From contig CAYHPY010000047.1 of the NCBI GenBank assembly GCA_964358485.1, positions 1 through 26,139 on the forward strand: a DNA stretch of 26,139 nt, read 5' to 3'. How positions within the stretch are numbered: position 1 is the stretch's first letter; every line of letters starts with the position of its first letter. Origin of the DNA: CAYHPY01 sp964358485. GTDB taxonomy: Bacteria > Elusimicrobiota > Elusimicrobia > UBA1565 > UBA9628. The notes beneath the pieces are model-generated. The model did no database searches. It was not told the DNA's origin and saw only the letters and a program-made list of their open reading frames with translations. Position numbers and translations under genes: made by a program. Below are positions 13,766-21,589 of this stretch, one piece after another.

Positions 13766-14653
13766 ATGGACACCCAGACCAGCAGTCCCCCGCCCCCGCT
13801 GAAAATCCCTTTCCCGCCGCGCGGAATGCTCGTGCCGGTGGATTTCTCGGGTCCGTCGATGGCCGGGCTGGAGGCCGCGCGCCTGCTGGCTCGGAAGTGG
13901 AATTGCCAGGTGGACCTGCTGTGCGTGGATCAAAACCCGCCCCTGGCCATGATGGCCGCCGACGCCCGGATCGGCGGGGAGCCCGCCCTGGAGAAGTTCC
14001 ACGAGGCCCTGCTCGCGCGCCTGGAGGAATCCGGCCGCAACCTGCCCCGCTCCGGGGCCCGGGTCGTGGAAGGGGATCCCGCCCATGAAATCGGCCGCGG
14101 AGTGATGTTTTCGGGCGCGGATTTGATCGTCATGGGCACCCATGGCCGGAAAGGACTCAAGCGCTGGATTCTGGGCTCGGTGACGGAGGCGGTGGTGCAT
14201 TCCGCGAGCGTTCCCGTCCTGACCGTGAGAAACCGGCCCGCCTCGGGCTGGCCGCTGAGGATCCTGGCCCCTGTCCGCGAGGCCGACTATTCCGACCGGG
14301 CGGTGCTTTATGCCGTGGAATGGGCCCGCAATCTGGGCTGCACCCTGTCCTTCATGCATGTCGTGGAAAGCAAGGAGTCGGTGCAGGCGGTGCGGCTCAT
14401 GGAGCGCATGACTCGGCTCCTGGCGGAGAGCCGCTTCAAGCCCGCGGACTGGATCTGGAGGGAGGGGCGGCCGGACGAGGAAATCCTCAAGGCCGCCGAT
14501 CGGGGGTCCTTCGATTTGATCGCCCTCTCGGCCCATGTCCGGCCCTTGTGGCGGGAGATGATCATCGGGAGTACCGCGGAGCGGGTGTTGCGGTTTTCCT
14601 CGGCCCCGGTCCTGGCGGTGCCTTCGTGGCAGGCTCCGGCGGCTTCTTCCTGA
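13766..14653 (+). CDS. Tandem-domain universal stress protein (UspA family)
   Basis: The protein has 295 aa. It carries two Usp domains in tandem after a Pro-rich leader. Domain 1 (about 18-155) has MLVPVDFSGPS, ADLIVMGTHGRKGLKRWILGS and PVLTVR. The G-2x-G-9x-GS ATP-binding pattern is intact in GTHGRKGLKRWILGS. Domain 2 (about 163-290) has ILAPVREADYSDRA, DLIALSAH and MIIGSTAERVLRFSSAPVLAVP but lacks the first glycines, so it probably does not bind ATP in the same way. These are cytoplasmic stress or starvation proteins of poorly defined biochemistry. Start: ATG 13766 with GGGAGG 5 nt upstream, lying inside a hairpin; the 17-codon upstream extension would run through the hairpins and is rejected. 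Its 3' end overlaps the convergent SGNH gene by 92 bp. Confidence 0.9.
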   Translation: MDTQTSSPPPPLKIPFPPRGMLVPVDFSGPSMAGLEAARLLARKWNCQVDLLCVDQNPPLAMMAADARIGGEPALEKFHEALLARLEESGRNLPRSGARVVEGDPAHEIGRGVMFSGADLIVMGTHGRKGLKRWILGSVTEAVVHSASVPVLTVRNRPASGWPLRILAPVREADYSDRAVLYAVEWARNLGCTLSFMHVVESKESVQAVRLMERMTRLLAESRFKPADWIWREGRPDEEILKAADRGSFDLIALSAHVRPLWREMIIGSTAERVLRFSSAPVLAVPSWQAPAASS

Positions 14654-15626
14654 AGGGGGCCAAAACGGCCCGGAGGCGCCCGACGTTGGCCGCTCGCGCC
14701 TCCGGGCCGAGGTGGTAGTCGGAATCGAAGAATTCCGAGGGGGCCAGGACGCAGTCGGAAGGGGAGGACTGGACCATCGCCCCCAGCTCCCCTCTGAGCC
14801 GGGACTCCAGCCCGGTCAGGGCCTCCCGGTTGGCCTCGAACAACGGGCGGGGGATGCAGGGAAACAGGAGAATCGCCTTGGCTCCGGCTTGATCGGCCCC
14901 GCGTGCCAAGTTCTTGAGGCCGACGACGACCTTCGCCTCGTCTTCGAACCGGCCCCAGCGGGCCGGGCGGCTCGCCGTCATGCCCGCCCGGGCTTGCTCC
15001 CGGGCCGCGCGGTATTGCTCGGCATGCTCCGGGCGCAGGTGAGCGACCACGTCCCCATATTCATCAAACGCGGTCCGGCGGTACCAGGGTGCCGCCGAGA
15101 ATTCGGCCAGCACCCGGTCTCTTTTTAGTAGCCAAAACAGATTGGTCTCCAGGCGCGGGAGGACGGCCTCCGGCAGGCTCCGAAGCTGGCGCCAGGACCG
15201 GACATGGCGCAGGGCGCGGGGGTCGGTGAGCAGGACCTCCGCGATGGTGGAGCCGCCCTCGTAGGTGTCGATGAATTGCTCGAATTCCGGGATGACCACC
15301 GCCAAGTCTCCGGCTTTGAGCGCCGACCCGGCCTGGGCCAGCATCCAGGAAAGCCCGATGGAGGCGTGCAGGCCGAGGTTCACAGGGGACATTCCCATGG
15401 ATTTTCCCAAGGCGGCCGTGTCCTGGGAAAAAACCAGATTGGAGCCTCCCGCGAAGATGATTTTCGGGGAGGCCAGGCGTTCGAGCCGGTCCTGCTTGTC
15501 GATGACGGCCGAAATGTAGGCCGGGTCCCGGGAATAGTCCCTTCCGGCCGCCAGCAAGGCCAGCCCGGCCACCGAGCCCGAGGCCAGGACGGTCAACGCG
15601 GCGCACTTCGCCAGAAATAAGCGCAT
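14562..15626 (-). CDS. SGNH/DltD-like hydrolase, partner of the AlgI-like acyltransferase
   Basis: This 354-aa protein has an N-terminal membrane anchor or signal (CAALTVLASGSVAGLALLAA), placing the rest in the periplasm. SGNH landmarks are seen: IIFAGGSNLVFS (candidate nucleophile Ser62), NLGLHASIG (block III Asn), and near the end FFDSDYHLGPEA with Asp303 and His305 as the D-x-x-H-type pair. This matches AlgJ/AlgX/DltD-type proteins that work with MBOAT acyltransferases to O-acetylate or acylate an exported polysaccharide; the polymer is unknown. The ATG shares one base with the MBOAT stop (TGATG), so they are coupled. The last ~30 residues form a Pro/Lys-rich tail that is encoded antisense to the end of the Usp gene, an unusual 92-bp convergent overlap. 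Confidence 0.82.
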   Translation of the reverse strand: MRLFLAKCAALTVLASGSVAGLALLAAGRDYSRDPAYISAVIDKQDRLERLASPKIIFAGGSNLVFSQDTAALGKSMGMSPVNLGLHASIGLSWMLAQAGSALKAGDLAVVIPEFEQFIDTYEGGSTIAEVLLTDPRALRHVRSWRQLRSLPEAVLPRLETNLFWLLKRDRVLAEFSAAPWYRRTAFDEYGDVVAHLRPEHAEQYRAAREQARAGMTASRPARWGRFEDEAKVVVGLKNLARGADQAGAKAILLFPCIPRPLFEANREALTGLESRLRGELGAMVQSSPSDCVLAPSEFFDSDYHLGPEARAANVGRLRAVLAPFRKKPPEPATKAPPGPGPRKTATPAPRYSR

Positions 15627-17104
15627 CAGAATTGAAAGTAAATGAAGCGGGAGGGGACCAGAGGAGCCAGCAGGATCGTGGCCACGACCAAGGCGTAGTA
15701 AAGAGGCCACCGCACCCAGACCGGCTGGCGGGAGATGGCTTCCCGCGTGGTCAGGCCTTTGTCCCGGAGAAGTTCTACTAAATACACGCCGAGCAGGGCC
15801 GCCACGACCAAGGCGGCGCGGAGCTTGGAGCCGCCCAAAGACAGAACCAAGAGGCTCTTGAGCCCCGCCCAAGTCTCGGCTTGGGCCAGGCTCGCCAGGC
15901 CCGGGCCCAGCTTTCCAAGGATCAGGCGGGCGTCCGCCATGGAGGAGGCCCGGAAAAAGACCCATGCCACGCAGACCAGGGCGAAGGTGATCGACACCTG
16001 GAGCGCCGTGCGGACCCAGGGCAGGCGGTCCAAGCCCGCCGCCCGGGAAAAGCCTTCGCGCGCCTTGGCCGTGGCCGCTTCGCCGATCAAATACAGGCCG
16101 TTGAGCGCTCCCCACGCGATGAAGGTCCAGCCCGCCCCGTGCCAAAGCCCGCTCAGCAGAAAGACCGCCATGACATTGGCCGCCCAGCGGGGCGCGGAAA
16201 CCCGGCTGCCGCCCAGGGGGAGGTAGACATAGTCCTTGAACCAGGTGGACAGGGAGATGTGCCAGCGTTTCCAAAACTCCGAAACCGAGCGGGCCGCGTA
16301 GGGGCGGTTGAAATTGGTCATGAGCTTAAATCCCATGACCTCGGCCGAGCCCCGCGCGATGTCGGAATAGCCGGAAAAATCGCAGTAGATCTGGAAGGCG
16401 AAAAACACGGTGCCCAACAGCAAGGCGGCTCCGTCGAAGGAGGCGGGATCGGCGTAGACCTTGTCCACCAGCATGGCCAGCCGGTCGGCCACGGCCACCT
16501 TCTTGAACATGCCCCAGGCCATGAGCTTGAGGCCGTCGGCGGCGCGTTTGGGATCGAAGGGGTGGGGCTCGTGGAACTGGTGCAGGAGATTTTGGGGCCG
16601 TTCGATGGGGCCGGCGACGAGTTGGGGATAAAACAACACATAAAGCGCGAAAGTGCTGAAACTCTTTTCCGGGGCCTGCCGGCCCCGGAAAACTTCGATT
16701 GTGTAACTCATGGCTTGAAAGGTGTGAAAAGACAGTCCTATCGGAAGGATGATGGAGAGGTCGGCGATCGGCCACTCATTGCCCGACAGGGCAATCAATG
16801 TCCGTAAGTTTTCGTTCAGGAAATTGAAGTATTTGAAGAATCCGAGAAAAGAACAGTTGACCACGATGCTCAGCGCCAACAGGACCTTTCTTCTTTTTCC
16901 CTCGGCCCCGGCGATCCACAGACCTGCGAAGTAATCAACAACGATCGTCACCAACAGGATCAGAATATAAACCGGCCGAAACGCCATGTAAAACAAGGCG
17001 CTGGCCGCCAGCAGGAGGGGAACCTTCCCGGCCCGGGGCAAAGCGAAAAACAGCCCCGTGACGATCGGAAAGAAGACTAGAAAGTCGAGCGAGTTAAAAA
17101 GCAA
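15626..17104 (-). CDS. AlgI-like membrane-bound O-acyltransferase (MBOAT)
   Basis: This 492-aa polytopic inner-membrane protein has about 10 or more hydrophobic segments. It transfers acyl groups (usually acetyl) across the membrane onto an exported glycan. The N-terminus MLFNSLDFLVFFPIV is the classic opening of the AlgI family and fixes the start as TTG 17104, directly after the PEPCK stop. Conserved blocks are LPIGLSFHTFQAMSYTIEV, YPQLVAGPIERP, QIYCDFSGYSDIARG, FWKRWHISLSTWFKDYVY and FLLSGLWHGAGWTFIAWG. His322 of the last block is the catalytic histidine of MBOATs. Pairing with the SGNH gene immediately downstream supports surface-polymer acylation rather than lipid synthesis. No polysaccharide polymerase gene is nearby, so the substrate is open. 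Confidence 0.93.
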   Translation of the reverse strand: MLFNSLDFLVFFPIVTGLFFALPRAGKVPLLLAASALFYMAFRPVYILILLVTIVVDYFAGLWIAGAEGKRRKVLLALSIVVNCSFLGFFKYFNFLNENLRTLIALSGNEWPIADLSIILPIGLSFHTFQAMSYTIEVFRGRQAPEKSFSTFALYVLFYPQLVAGPIERPQNLLHQFHEPHPFDPKRAADGLKLMAWGMFKKVAVADRLAMLVDKVYADPASFDGAALLLGTVFFAFQIYCDFSGYSDIARGSAEVMGFKLMTNFNRPYAARSVSEFWKRWHISLSTWFKDYVYLPLGGSRVSAPRWAANVMAVFLLSGLWHGAGWTFIAWGALNGLYLIGEAATAKAREGFSRAAGLDRLPWVRTALQVSITFALVCVAWVFFRASSMADARLILGKLGPGLASLAQAETWAGLKSLLVLSLGGSKLRAALVVAALLGVYLVELLRDKGLTTREAISRQPVWVRWPLYYALVVATILLAPLVPSRFIYFQF

Positions 17105-18895
17105 CTACGCCGCGACTGCCGATTTCAGCCGCTCTTTGAGCGCCCGGAACTGCTCCCAAAGCTCCTCGGGCAGGCGCTCGCCGAACTGGGTGAAGAACTC
17201 CTTGTGACCTTCCAGTTCGCTCTCCCAATCCTCCGGGCGGACCTCCAACAGCTTGCGCAGGCGGTCCGAGCCGATTTGCAGGCCGTTGAGGTCCAGGGCG
17301 TCGTCCTCGGGCACCCAGCCGATGGGGGTGGAGCGGGCCTTGCCCGTTCCGGCCACCCGGTCCAGGACCCACTCCAGGACGCGGAGGTTGTCGCCGAAGC
17401 CCGGCCAGAGGAATTTGCCCTGCTCGTCCTTTCGGAACCAGTTGACGTGGAAGATCTTCGGGGGCTTGGGCACGCGCCGCCCCATGTCCAGCCAATGGGC
17501 GAAGTAGTCGGCCATGTTGTAGCCGCAGAAAGGCAGCATGGCCATGGGGTCCCGGCGGACCTCGCCGACCTTGCCGACCTGGGCGGCGGTGCGCTCCGAC
17601 GCCACCGTGGCGCCGAGATAGACCCCGTGCGCCCAATCCAGGGATTCGTAGACCAGCGGGGCCAGGTGTTCACGCCGGCCGCCGAAAAGGATGGCGGAAA
17701 TCGGCACGCCCTGGGTGTCTTCCCAGCGCGGGGAGATGCAGGGACACTGCCCGGCAGGGGCGGTGAAGCGGCTGTTGGGGTGCGCGCCCAGGACGGGCTT
17801 GCCGTCGGCGTCTTTTTGCCCGGCCTTCCAGGGCTTGCCGCGCCAGTCGGTCCCGTGGGCCGGGGGTTCTCCGTCGCCGTCCTCCCACCACACGGTCCCC
17901 TCGTCGCCGAGCAGGACGTTGGTGAAGATGGCGTTTTTGGAAGCCGCCGCCACGGCGTTGCGGTTGGACTTGGAGTTGGTCCCCGGGGCCACGCCGAAAA
18001 AACCGGCCTCCGGATTGACGGCCCAGAGGCGGCCATCGGCTCCAATTCTCAGCCAGGCGATGTCATCGCCGACCGTCCAGACCTTATAGCCCTTGGCCTT
18101 GAGCCCCTCCGGGGGGATAAGCATGGCGAGATTGGTCTTGCCGCAGGCGCTGGGGAAGGCCGCGGTGATATAGGAGACCCGGCCCGCCTTGTCCTCGATG
18201 CCCAGGATGAGCATGTGTTCGGCCAGCCACCCTTCCCGGTTGGCCTGCCAGGAGGCGATGCGCAAAGACAGGGCCTTCTTGCCCAGCAAGGCGTTGCCGC
18301 CGTAGGCCGAGCCCACGCTCCAAACCGCGTTGTCCTCGGGGAAATGCAGGATCAGGCGCTTCTTGGGGTCCAAAGTGGCCTTGCCGTGGACGCACTCGGT
18401 GAATTCGCCGGAGGCGCCGAGCTGGTCCAGCACCCGGCGGCCGATGCGGGTCATGATGCGCATGTTCAACACGACGTAGATGGAGTCGGTGAGCTCGACG
18501 CCGATCTTGGAGAAGGGGGAGCCCACGGGGCCCATGGAGAAGGGGATGACGTACATGGTCCGGCCCTTCATGGAGCCCTTGAGGATCTCGGAGGCCCGCT
18601 TGTAGCCTTCCTCGGGGGACATCCAGTTGTTGTTGGGGCCGGCGTCGTCTTTCTTGCGGGTGCAGATGTAGGTGAGGTGCTCGGTGCGCGCCACGTCGTC
18701 GGGGGAACTGCGGTGATAGAGGGAGCCCGGGTGCTTGTTGCGGTCCAGGCGGATGACCTCGCCGCCGGCGACGGCCTCGGCTTCCAGGCGGTCCCGCTCC
18801 TCGTCGGTCCCGTCGATCCAGACGACTCGGTCCGGGCGGCACAGGCCGGACATTTCCTCAACCCAAGATTTCAGGCGCGTATGGCTGGTAGGCAT
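17105..18895 (-). CDS. pckG: Phosphoenolpyruvate carboxykinase (GTP)
   Basis: This 596-aa cytoplasmic enzyme interconverts oxaloacetate and PEP with GTP/GDP (gluconeogenesis, or anaplerotic carboxylation). It is the GTP class, not the ATP class: about 600 aa, AAFPSACGKTNLAML as the kinase-1 loop with active-site Cys251, GDDIAWLRIGADG as the kinase-2/metal region, NPEAGFFGVAPGTN, and NWFRKDEQGKFLWPGFGDN near the C-terminus. Length and motifs are complete. ATG 18895 follows a TAAAAT box by only 6 nt with no Shine-Dalgarno, so the mRNA is probably leaderless. The MBOAT start codon abuts its stop codon, so the three minus-strand genes 18895-14562 look like one transcript. It is divergent from phoB across an 87-bp region containing a 14-bp palindrome. 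Confidence 0.96.
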   Translation of the reverse strand: MPTSHTRLKSWVEEMSGLCRPDRVVWIDGTDEERDRLEAEAVAGGEVIRLDRNKHPGSLYHRSSPDDVARTEHLTYICTRKKDDAGPNNNWMSPEEGYKRASEILKGSMKGRTMYVIPFSMGPVGSPFSKIGVELTDSIYVVLNMRIMTRIGRRVLDQLGASGEFTECVHGKATLDPKKRLILHFPEDNAVWSVGSAYGGNALLGKKALSLRIASWQANREGWLAEHMLILGIEDKAGRVSYITAAFPSACGKTNLAMLIPPEGLKAKGYKVWTVGDDIAWLRIGADGRLWAVNPEAGFFGVAPGTNSKSNRNAVAAASKNAIFTNVLLGDEGTVWWEDGDGEPPAHGTDWRGKPWKAGQKDADGKPVLGAHPNSRFTAPAGQCPCISPRWEDTQGVPISAILFGGRREHLAPLVYESLDWAHGVYLGATVASERTAAQVGKVGEVRRDPMAMLPFCGYNMADYFAHWLDMGRRVPKPPKIFHVNWFRKDEQGKFLWPGFGDNLRVLEWVLDRVAGTGKARSTPIGWVPEDDALDLNGLQIGSDRLRKLLEVRPEDWESELEGHKEFFTQFGERLPEELWEQFRALKERLKSAVAA

Positions 18896-18901
18896 GGGGC
18901 G

Positions 18902-18972
18902 ATTTTAGCACATGGAGGGCTTTCCGGCATTGACGGCCGTCAAGGGAGGGGGTCCGGCAAACAAGCTATAAT
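18902..18972. promoter_or_regulatory. Divergent pckG/phoB promoter region with central 14-bp palindrome
   Basis: A minus-strand -10 TAAAAT (18907-18902) lies 6 nt before pckG, and a plus-strand -10 TATAAT (18967-18972) lies 10 nt before phoB. A perfect palindrome TTGACGGCCGTCAA (18930-18943) is centred almost exactly midway, about 30 bp from each -10 and just between the two expected -35 positions. Neither side has a consensus -35. A dimeric regulator controlling both genes is a reasonable inference. Confidence 0.6.
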
Positions 18973-18982
18973 GGGACCGCCC

Positions 18983-19666
18983 ATGCCCCCCGAAAAGCTC
19001 CTGATCGTCGAGGACGATAAAAACATCCTCAAGCTCCTTCAATTCAACCTGGAGGGCGAGGGCTACCGCGTGGTCAAGGCTTGCGATGGGGAGCTGGGCC
19101 TGTCCCTCCTGCGCCAGGAAAAACCGGATTTGGTGGTCTTGGACGTTATGCTCCCCAAGCTCAACGGCTTTGATTTCTGCAAAGCCGCGCGCAAGGAAAC
19201 CCAGGTGCCGATCCTCTTTTTGACCGCGAAGAAGGAGGAGGTCGACAAGGTCCTGGCTTTGGAGCTGGGCGCCGACGACTACGTCACCAAGCCTTTCGGG
19301 GTCCGGGAGGTGGTTTCCCGGGTCAAGGCCATCCTGAGGCGTTCCAAGGCGCCCGCGGCGGCCGAGCGCGTCTTGCGCGCGGGCGGCCTGGAGCTGGACC
19401 TTGAGCGCCACGAGCTCAAACTGCAGGGCAAGCCCCGCCCCGCCTCCTCCAAGGAGTTCGATCTTCTCAAGATGATGCTGGAGGCCGGCGGCCGGGTCCT
19501 GACCCGGGAAGCCATGCTGGAAAAGGTCTGGGGCTATGACCGCTCCCTGGACCTGGACACCCGCACGGTCGACCAGCACGTCAAGCGCCTTCGGGCCAAG
19601 CTGGGCGAAGACGGGGAGCGTCTGCTCACCATCAAGAACGTGGGCTACCGCTTCCGTACCGACTGA
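18983..19666 (+). CDS. phoB: PhoB-like response regulator (OmpR/PhoB family)
   Basis: This 227-aa DNA-binding response regulator is phosphorylated by the adjacent sensor kinase. The receiver domain (1 to about 120) has LIVEDD (Asp11, Asp12), phospho-acceptor Asp54 in VVLDVMLPK, Thr81 and Lys103 in GADDYVTKPFG. The winged-helix domain (about 130-225) has SSKEFDLLKMMLEAGGRVLTR, VWGYDRSLDLDTRTVDQHVKRL and TIKNVGYRFR. The ATG at 18983 lies 10 nt after a perfect TATAAT. An in-frame ATG at 18971 overlaps the -10 and is unlikely to be used; the much longer upstream frame is antisense to pckG and is rejected. The name PhoB rests on the neighbouring porin and pst genes, since family members look alike. 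Its stop overlaps the phoR start (TGATG). Confidence 0.92.
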   Translation: MPPEKLLIVEDDKNILKLLQFNLEGEGYRVVKACDGELGLSLLRQEKPDLVVLDVMLPKLNGFDFCKAARKETQVPILFLTAKKEEVDKVLALELGADDYVTKPFGVREVVSRVKAILRRSKAPAAAERVLRAGGLELDLERHELKLQGKPRPASSKEFDLLKMMLEAGGRVLTREAMLEKVWGYDRSLDLDTRTVDQHVKRLRAKLGEDGERLLTIKNVGYRFRTD

Positions 19667-21414
19667 TGCCGGGGCGTTTTTTCTGGAAATTAATCTCGGC
19701 CTTCGCGGGCTTGCTTTTGGCCTCCACCGCGGCCACCGATCTTCTGCTGACCCGCTACCTGCGGGTCGAGCTCATCGAACAGCTCTCCGGAGGCCTGCTC
19801 ACCCAGGGCCGCCTATTGGAGGACCGCCTGCGGGAGAATTCCAAGCTCTCCCGGCAGGAGCTGGCGCTTCAGGCGGCCCGGGATTGTTCCTGCCGGGTGA
19901 CGGTCGTTGATCCCGAGGGCAAGGTTCTGGCGGATTCCGAGGTGGACCAAGGAGCGGTCGGCAACATGGACAACCACGCGGCGCGTTCCGAGGTCGCCGG
20001 GGCCTTGGTGGGTCGGGAAACGGTTTCCCAGCGCCGGAGCGGAACTCTGGGAAAGGATTTTTTATACGCCGCGGTTCCCGCGGGCAATGGCGGCGGAGCG
20101 CTCCGCCTTTCCATTTCCCTGGAGCAGGTGGACGCCCAAATCTCCCGCCTGCGGCGCCTGGTGGTATTGGTCTCTGGAGCGGCCTTGGGGGCGGCCTTGT
20201 TGTTGGCCTGGGCCATGGCGCGGGGCCTGAGCCGCCCTGTGGATGAAATGGCCGCCCTCGCGGGGCGGCTGGTGGAAGGCGATTATGACGCCCGGCTCCG
20301 AAATCTGTCCAATGATGAATTGGGGCGCCTCGGAGAAATGATCAATGTCCTCGCGGCTAAGGTTTCGGAGAGCCTGTCGTCGCTTTCGCATGAGAAGGCC
20401 CAGCTCTCCGCTGCCTTCTCACATATGGAAGAAGGCGTCATCGCCGTGGATCTGGAGGGAAAAGTCCTGGTCATAAATCCCTCCCTGGCCGGGCTCGTGA
20501 AGGTGGACACCGAGGCTTCCCGCGGGCGGCCTTTCCTGGAAGTGCTTCGGCAGAGCGAGGTGGGCCGCTTTCTTGAGGAGGCGCTTCGGGAGGACGCCGT
20601 CCGGACCGGGGAGGCCCGTCTCTTCGTTCCTGAGGAACGGATTTTTCAGGTTCACGCCGCTCCCATGCGGGAGGACGGGCGGCCAAGCGGAGTTCTTGCC
20701 GTGCTTCATGACATCACCCGCCTGCGCAAGCTCGAAATCGTGCGCCGGGATTTCGTGGCAAACGTGTCCCACGAGTTCCGCACGCCCTTGTCCTCGATCC
20801 AGGGATTCGCCGAAACCTTGAAGGGCGGCGCGGTCAAGGACCCCGCCCAGGCCCGGGATTTTCTGGAGACCATCGAGGCCGAGGCGGGAAACATGGGGCG
20901 CCTGGTGGACGATCTTCTGGTCCTATCGGAAGCCGAGTCCGGCTCCCGGCCGCCCAATCCCAAGGGCGTGGACCCCTTGGAAGCCGCCAAGGAAGTGCTT
21001 GAGTCCCTGCGCCCCTTGGCCGAAAAGCGGCGGGTTCGATTGGAGCTGTCGGCCGGGTCCGGCCCGCGCGCTTTCGTCGACCCGGCGGGCCTGCGCCAAA
21101 TCCTCATGAACCTTTTGAGCAACGCCATCAAGTTCAATAAGGAAGGAGGCTCGGTCCGGATCTCGTCCCGGGAGGCTCCGGACGGGGTGGCCGTCGAGGT
21201 TTCCGACACCGGGACCGGCATCCCCCGGGAAGACCTGCCCCGGGTCTTCGAGCGCTTCTACCGAGTGGACAAGGCCCGCTCCCGAGAGCTGGGCGGCACC
21301 GGCTTGGGCTTGGCGATCGTCAAGCACGTCGTGGAAGCCAACGGCGGAACGGTCTCGGCCGAGAGCGTGGAAGGCCAAGGGGCCACCTTCCGGTTCACCT
21401 TGCCGAAAGCCTGA
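19666..21414 (+). CDS. phoR: PhoR-like sensor histidine kinase
   Basis: The protein has 582 aa. TM1 is at about 7-27, a periplasmic region at about 30-160 (with DCSCRVTVVDPEGKVLADSE, resembling a small CACHE/PDC fold), and TM2 at about 165-186. A HAMP domain follows (GLSRPVDEMAALAGRLVEGDYD), then a PAS domain at about 240-350 (FSHMEEGVIAVDLEGKVLVI). HisKA has phospho-acceptor His369 in NVSHEFRTPLSS. The ATPase domain has NLLSNAIKFNKEGG, VSDTGTGIP, FERFYRVDKARS and GGTGLGLAIVKHVVE. All N, G1, F and G2 boxes are present, so it should be active. Unlike E. coli PhoR it has a sizeable periplasmic domain, as Gram-positive PhoR does. It probably senses phosphate limitation together with the Pst transporter encoded downstream. 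Confidence 0.92.
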   Translation: MPGRFFWKLISAFAGLLLASTAATDLLLTRYLRVELIEQLSGGLLTQGRLLEDRLRENSKLSRQELALQAARDCSCRVTVVDPEGKVLADSEVDQGAVGNMDNHAARSEVAGALVGRETVSQRRSGTLGKDFLYAAVPAGNGGGALRLSISLEQVDAQISRLRRLVVLVSGAALGAALLLAWAMARGLSRPVDEMAALAGRLVEGDYDARLRNLSNDELGRLGEMINVLAAKVSESLSSLSHEKAQLSAAFSHMEEGVIAVDLEGKVLVINPSLAGLVKVDTEASRGRPFLEVLRQSEVGRFLEEALREDAVRTGEARLFVPEERIFQVHAAPMREDGRPSGVLAVLHDITRLRKLEIVRRDFVANVSHEFRTPLSSIQGFAETLKGGAVKDPAQARDFLETIEAEAGNMGRLVDDLLVLSEAESGSRPPNPKGVDPLEAAKEVLESLRPLAEKRRVRLELSAGSGPRAFVDPAGLRQILMNLLSNAIKFNKEGGSVRISSREAPDGVAVEVSDTGTGIPREDLPRVFERFYRVDKARSRELGGTGLGLAIVKHVVEANGGTVSAESVEGQGATFRFTLPKA

Positions 21415-21431
21415 CTCGCGGCGCCGCGAGT
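21414..21431 (+). terminator. 18-bp perfect palindrome after phoR, likely terminator hairpin
   Basis: ACTCGCGGCGCCGCGAGT begins at the last base of the phoR stop codon and is followed by TAATTT. The stem is very GC-rich; the T-run is interrupted, so termination strength is uncertain. It separates phoBR from the porin/pst part of the locus. Confidence 0.55.
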
Positions 21432-21589
21432 TAATTTCCCGGAATTTTTGCCGTACGGGCGCGGACCGGCCTCTATTTGGGGGGACATCCAGCCGACACA
21501 TACATTTCACCCCGCCGCCCTTATCGCCGCGCCCGCGACAGCGGTATCATCCTCGCGCCGTGAAAACAACCGCCGAGGAGACCCGCCTG

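Noticed and set aside
13058..14536. 492-codon minus-strand frame opposite the EEP and Usp genes
   Set aside because: It crosses two well-supported genes and their intergenic hairpins; the composition is that of a codon shadow.
18930..18935. TTGACG as the phoB -35
   Set aside because: It is 31 bp from TATAAT, far outside the 16-18 bp spacing; better read as half of the palindrome.
17204..18982. Long plus-strand open frame upstream of phoB, antisense to pckG
   Set aside because: It is in frame with phoB but its composition is the low-complexity shadow of the pckG codons; the promoter and ATG at 18983 explain phoB fully.
21482..21499. Possible Pho box upstream of the porin (GACA pair with 11-bp period)
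   Set aside because: Only four bases repeat, and the nearest -10-like box is about 45 bp away; too weak to list as a site.
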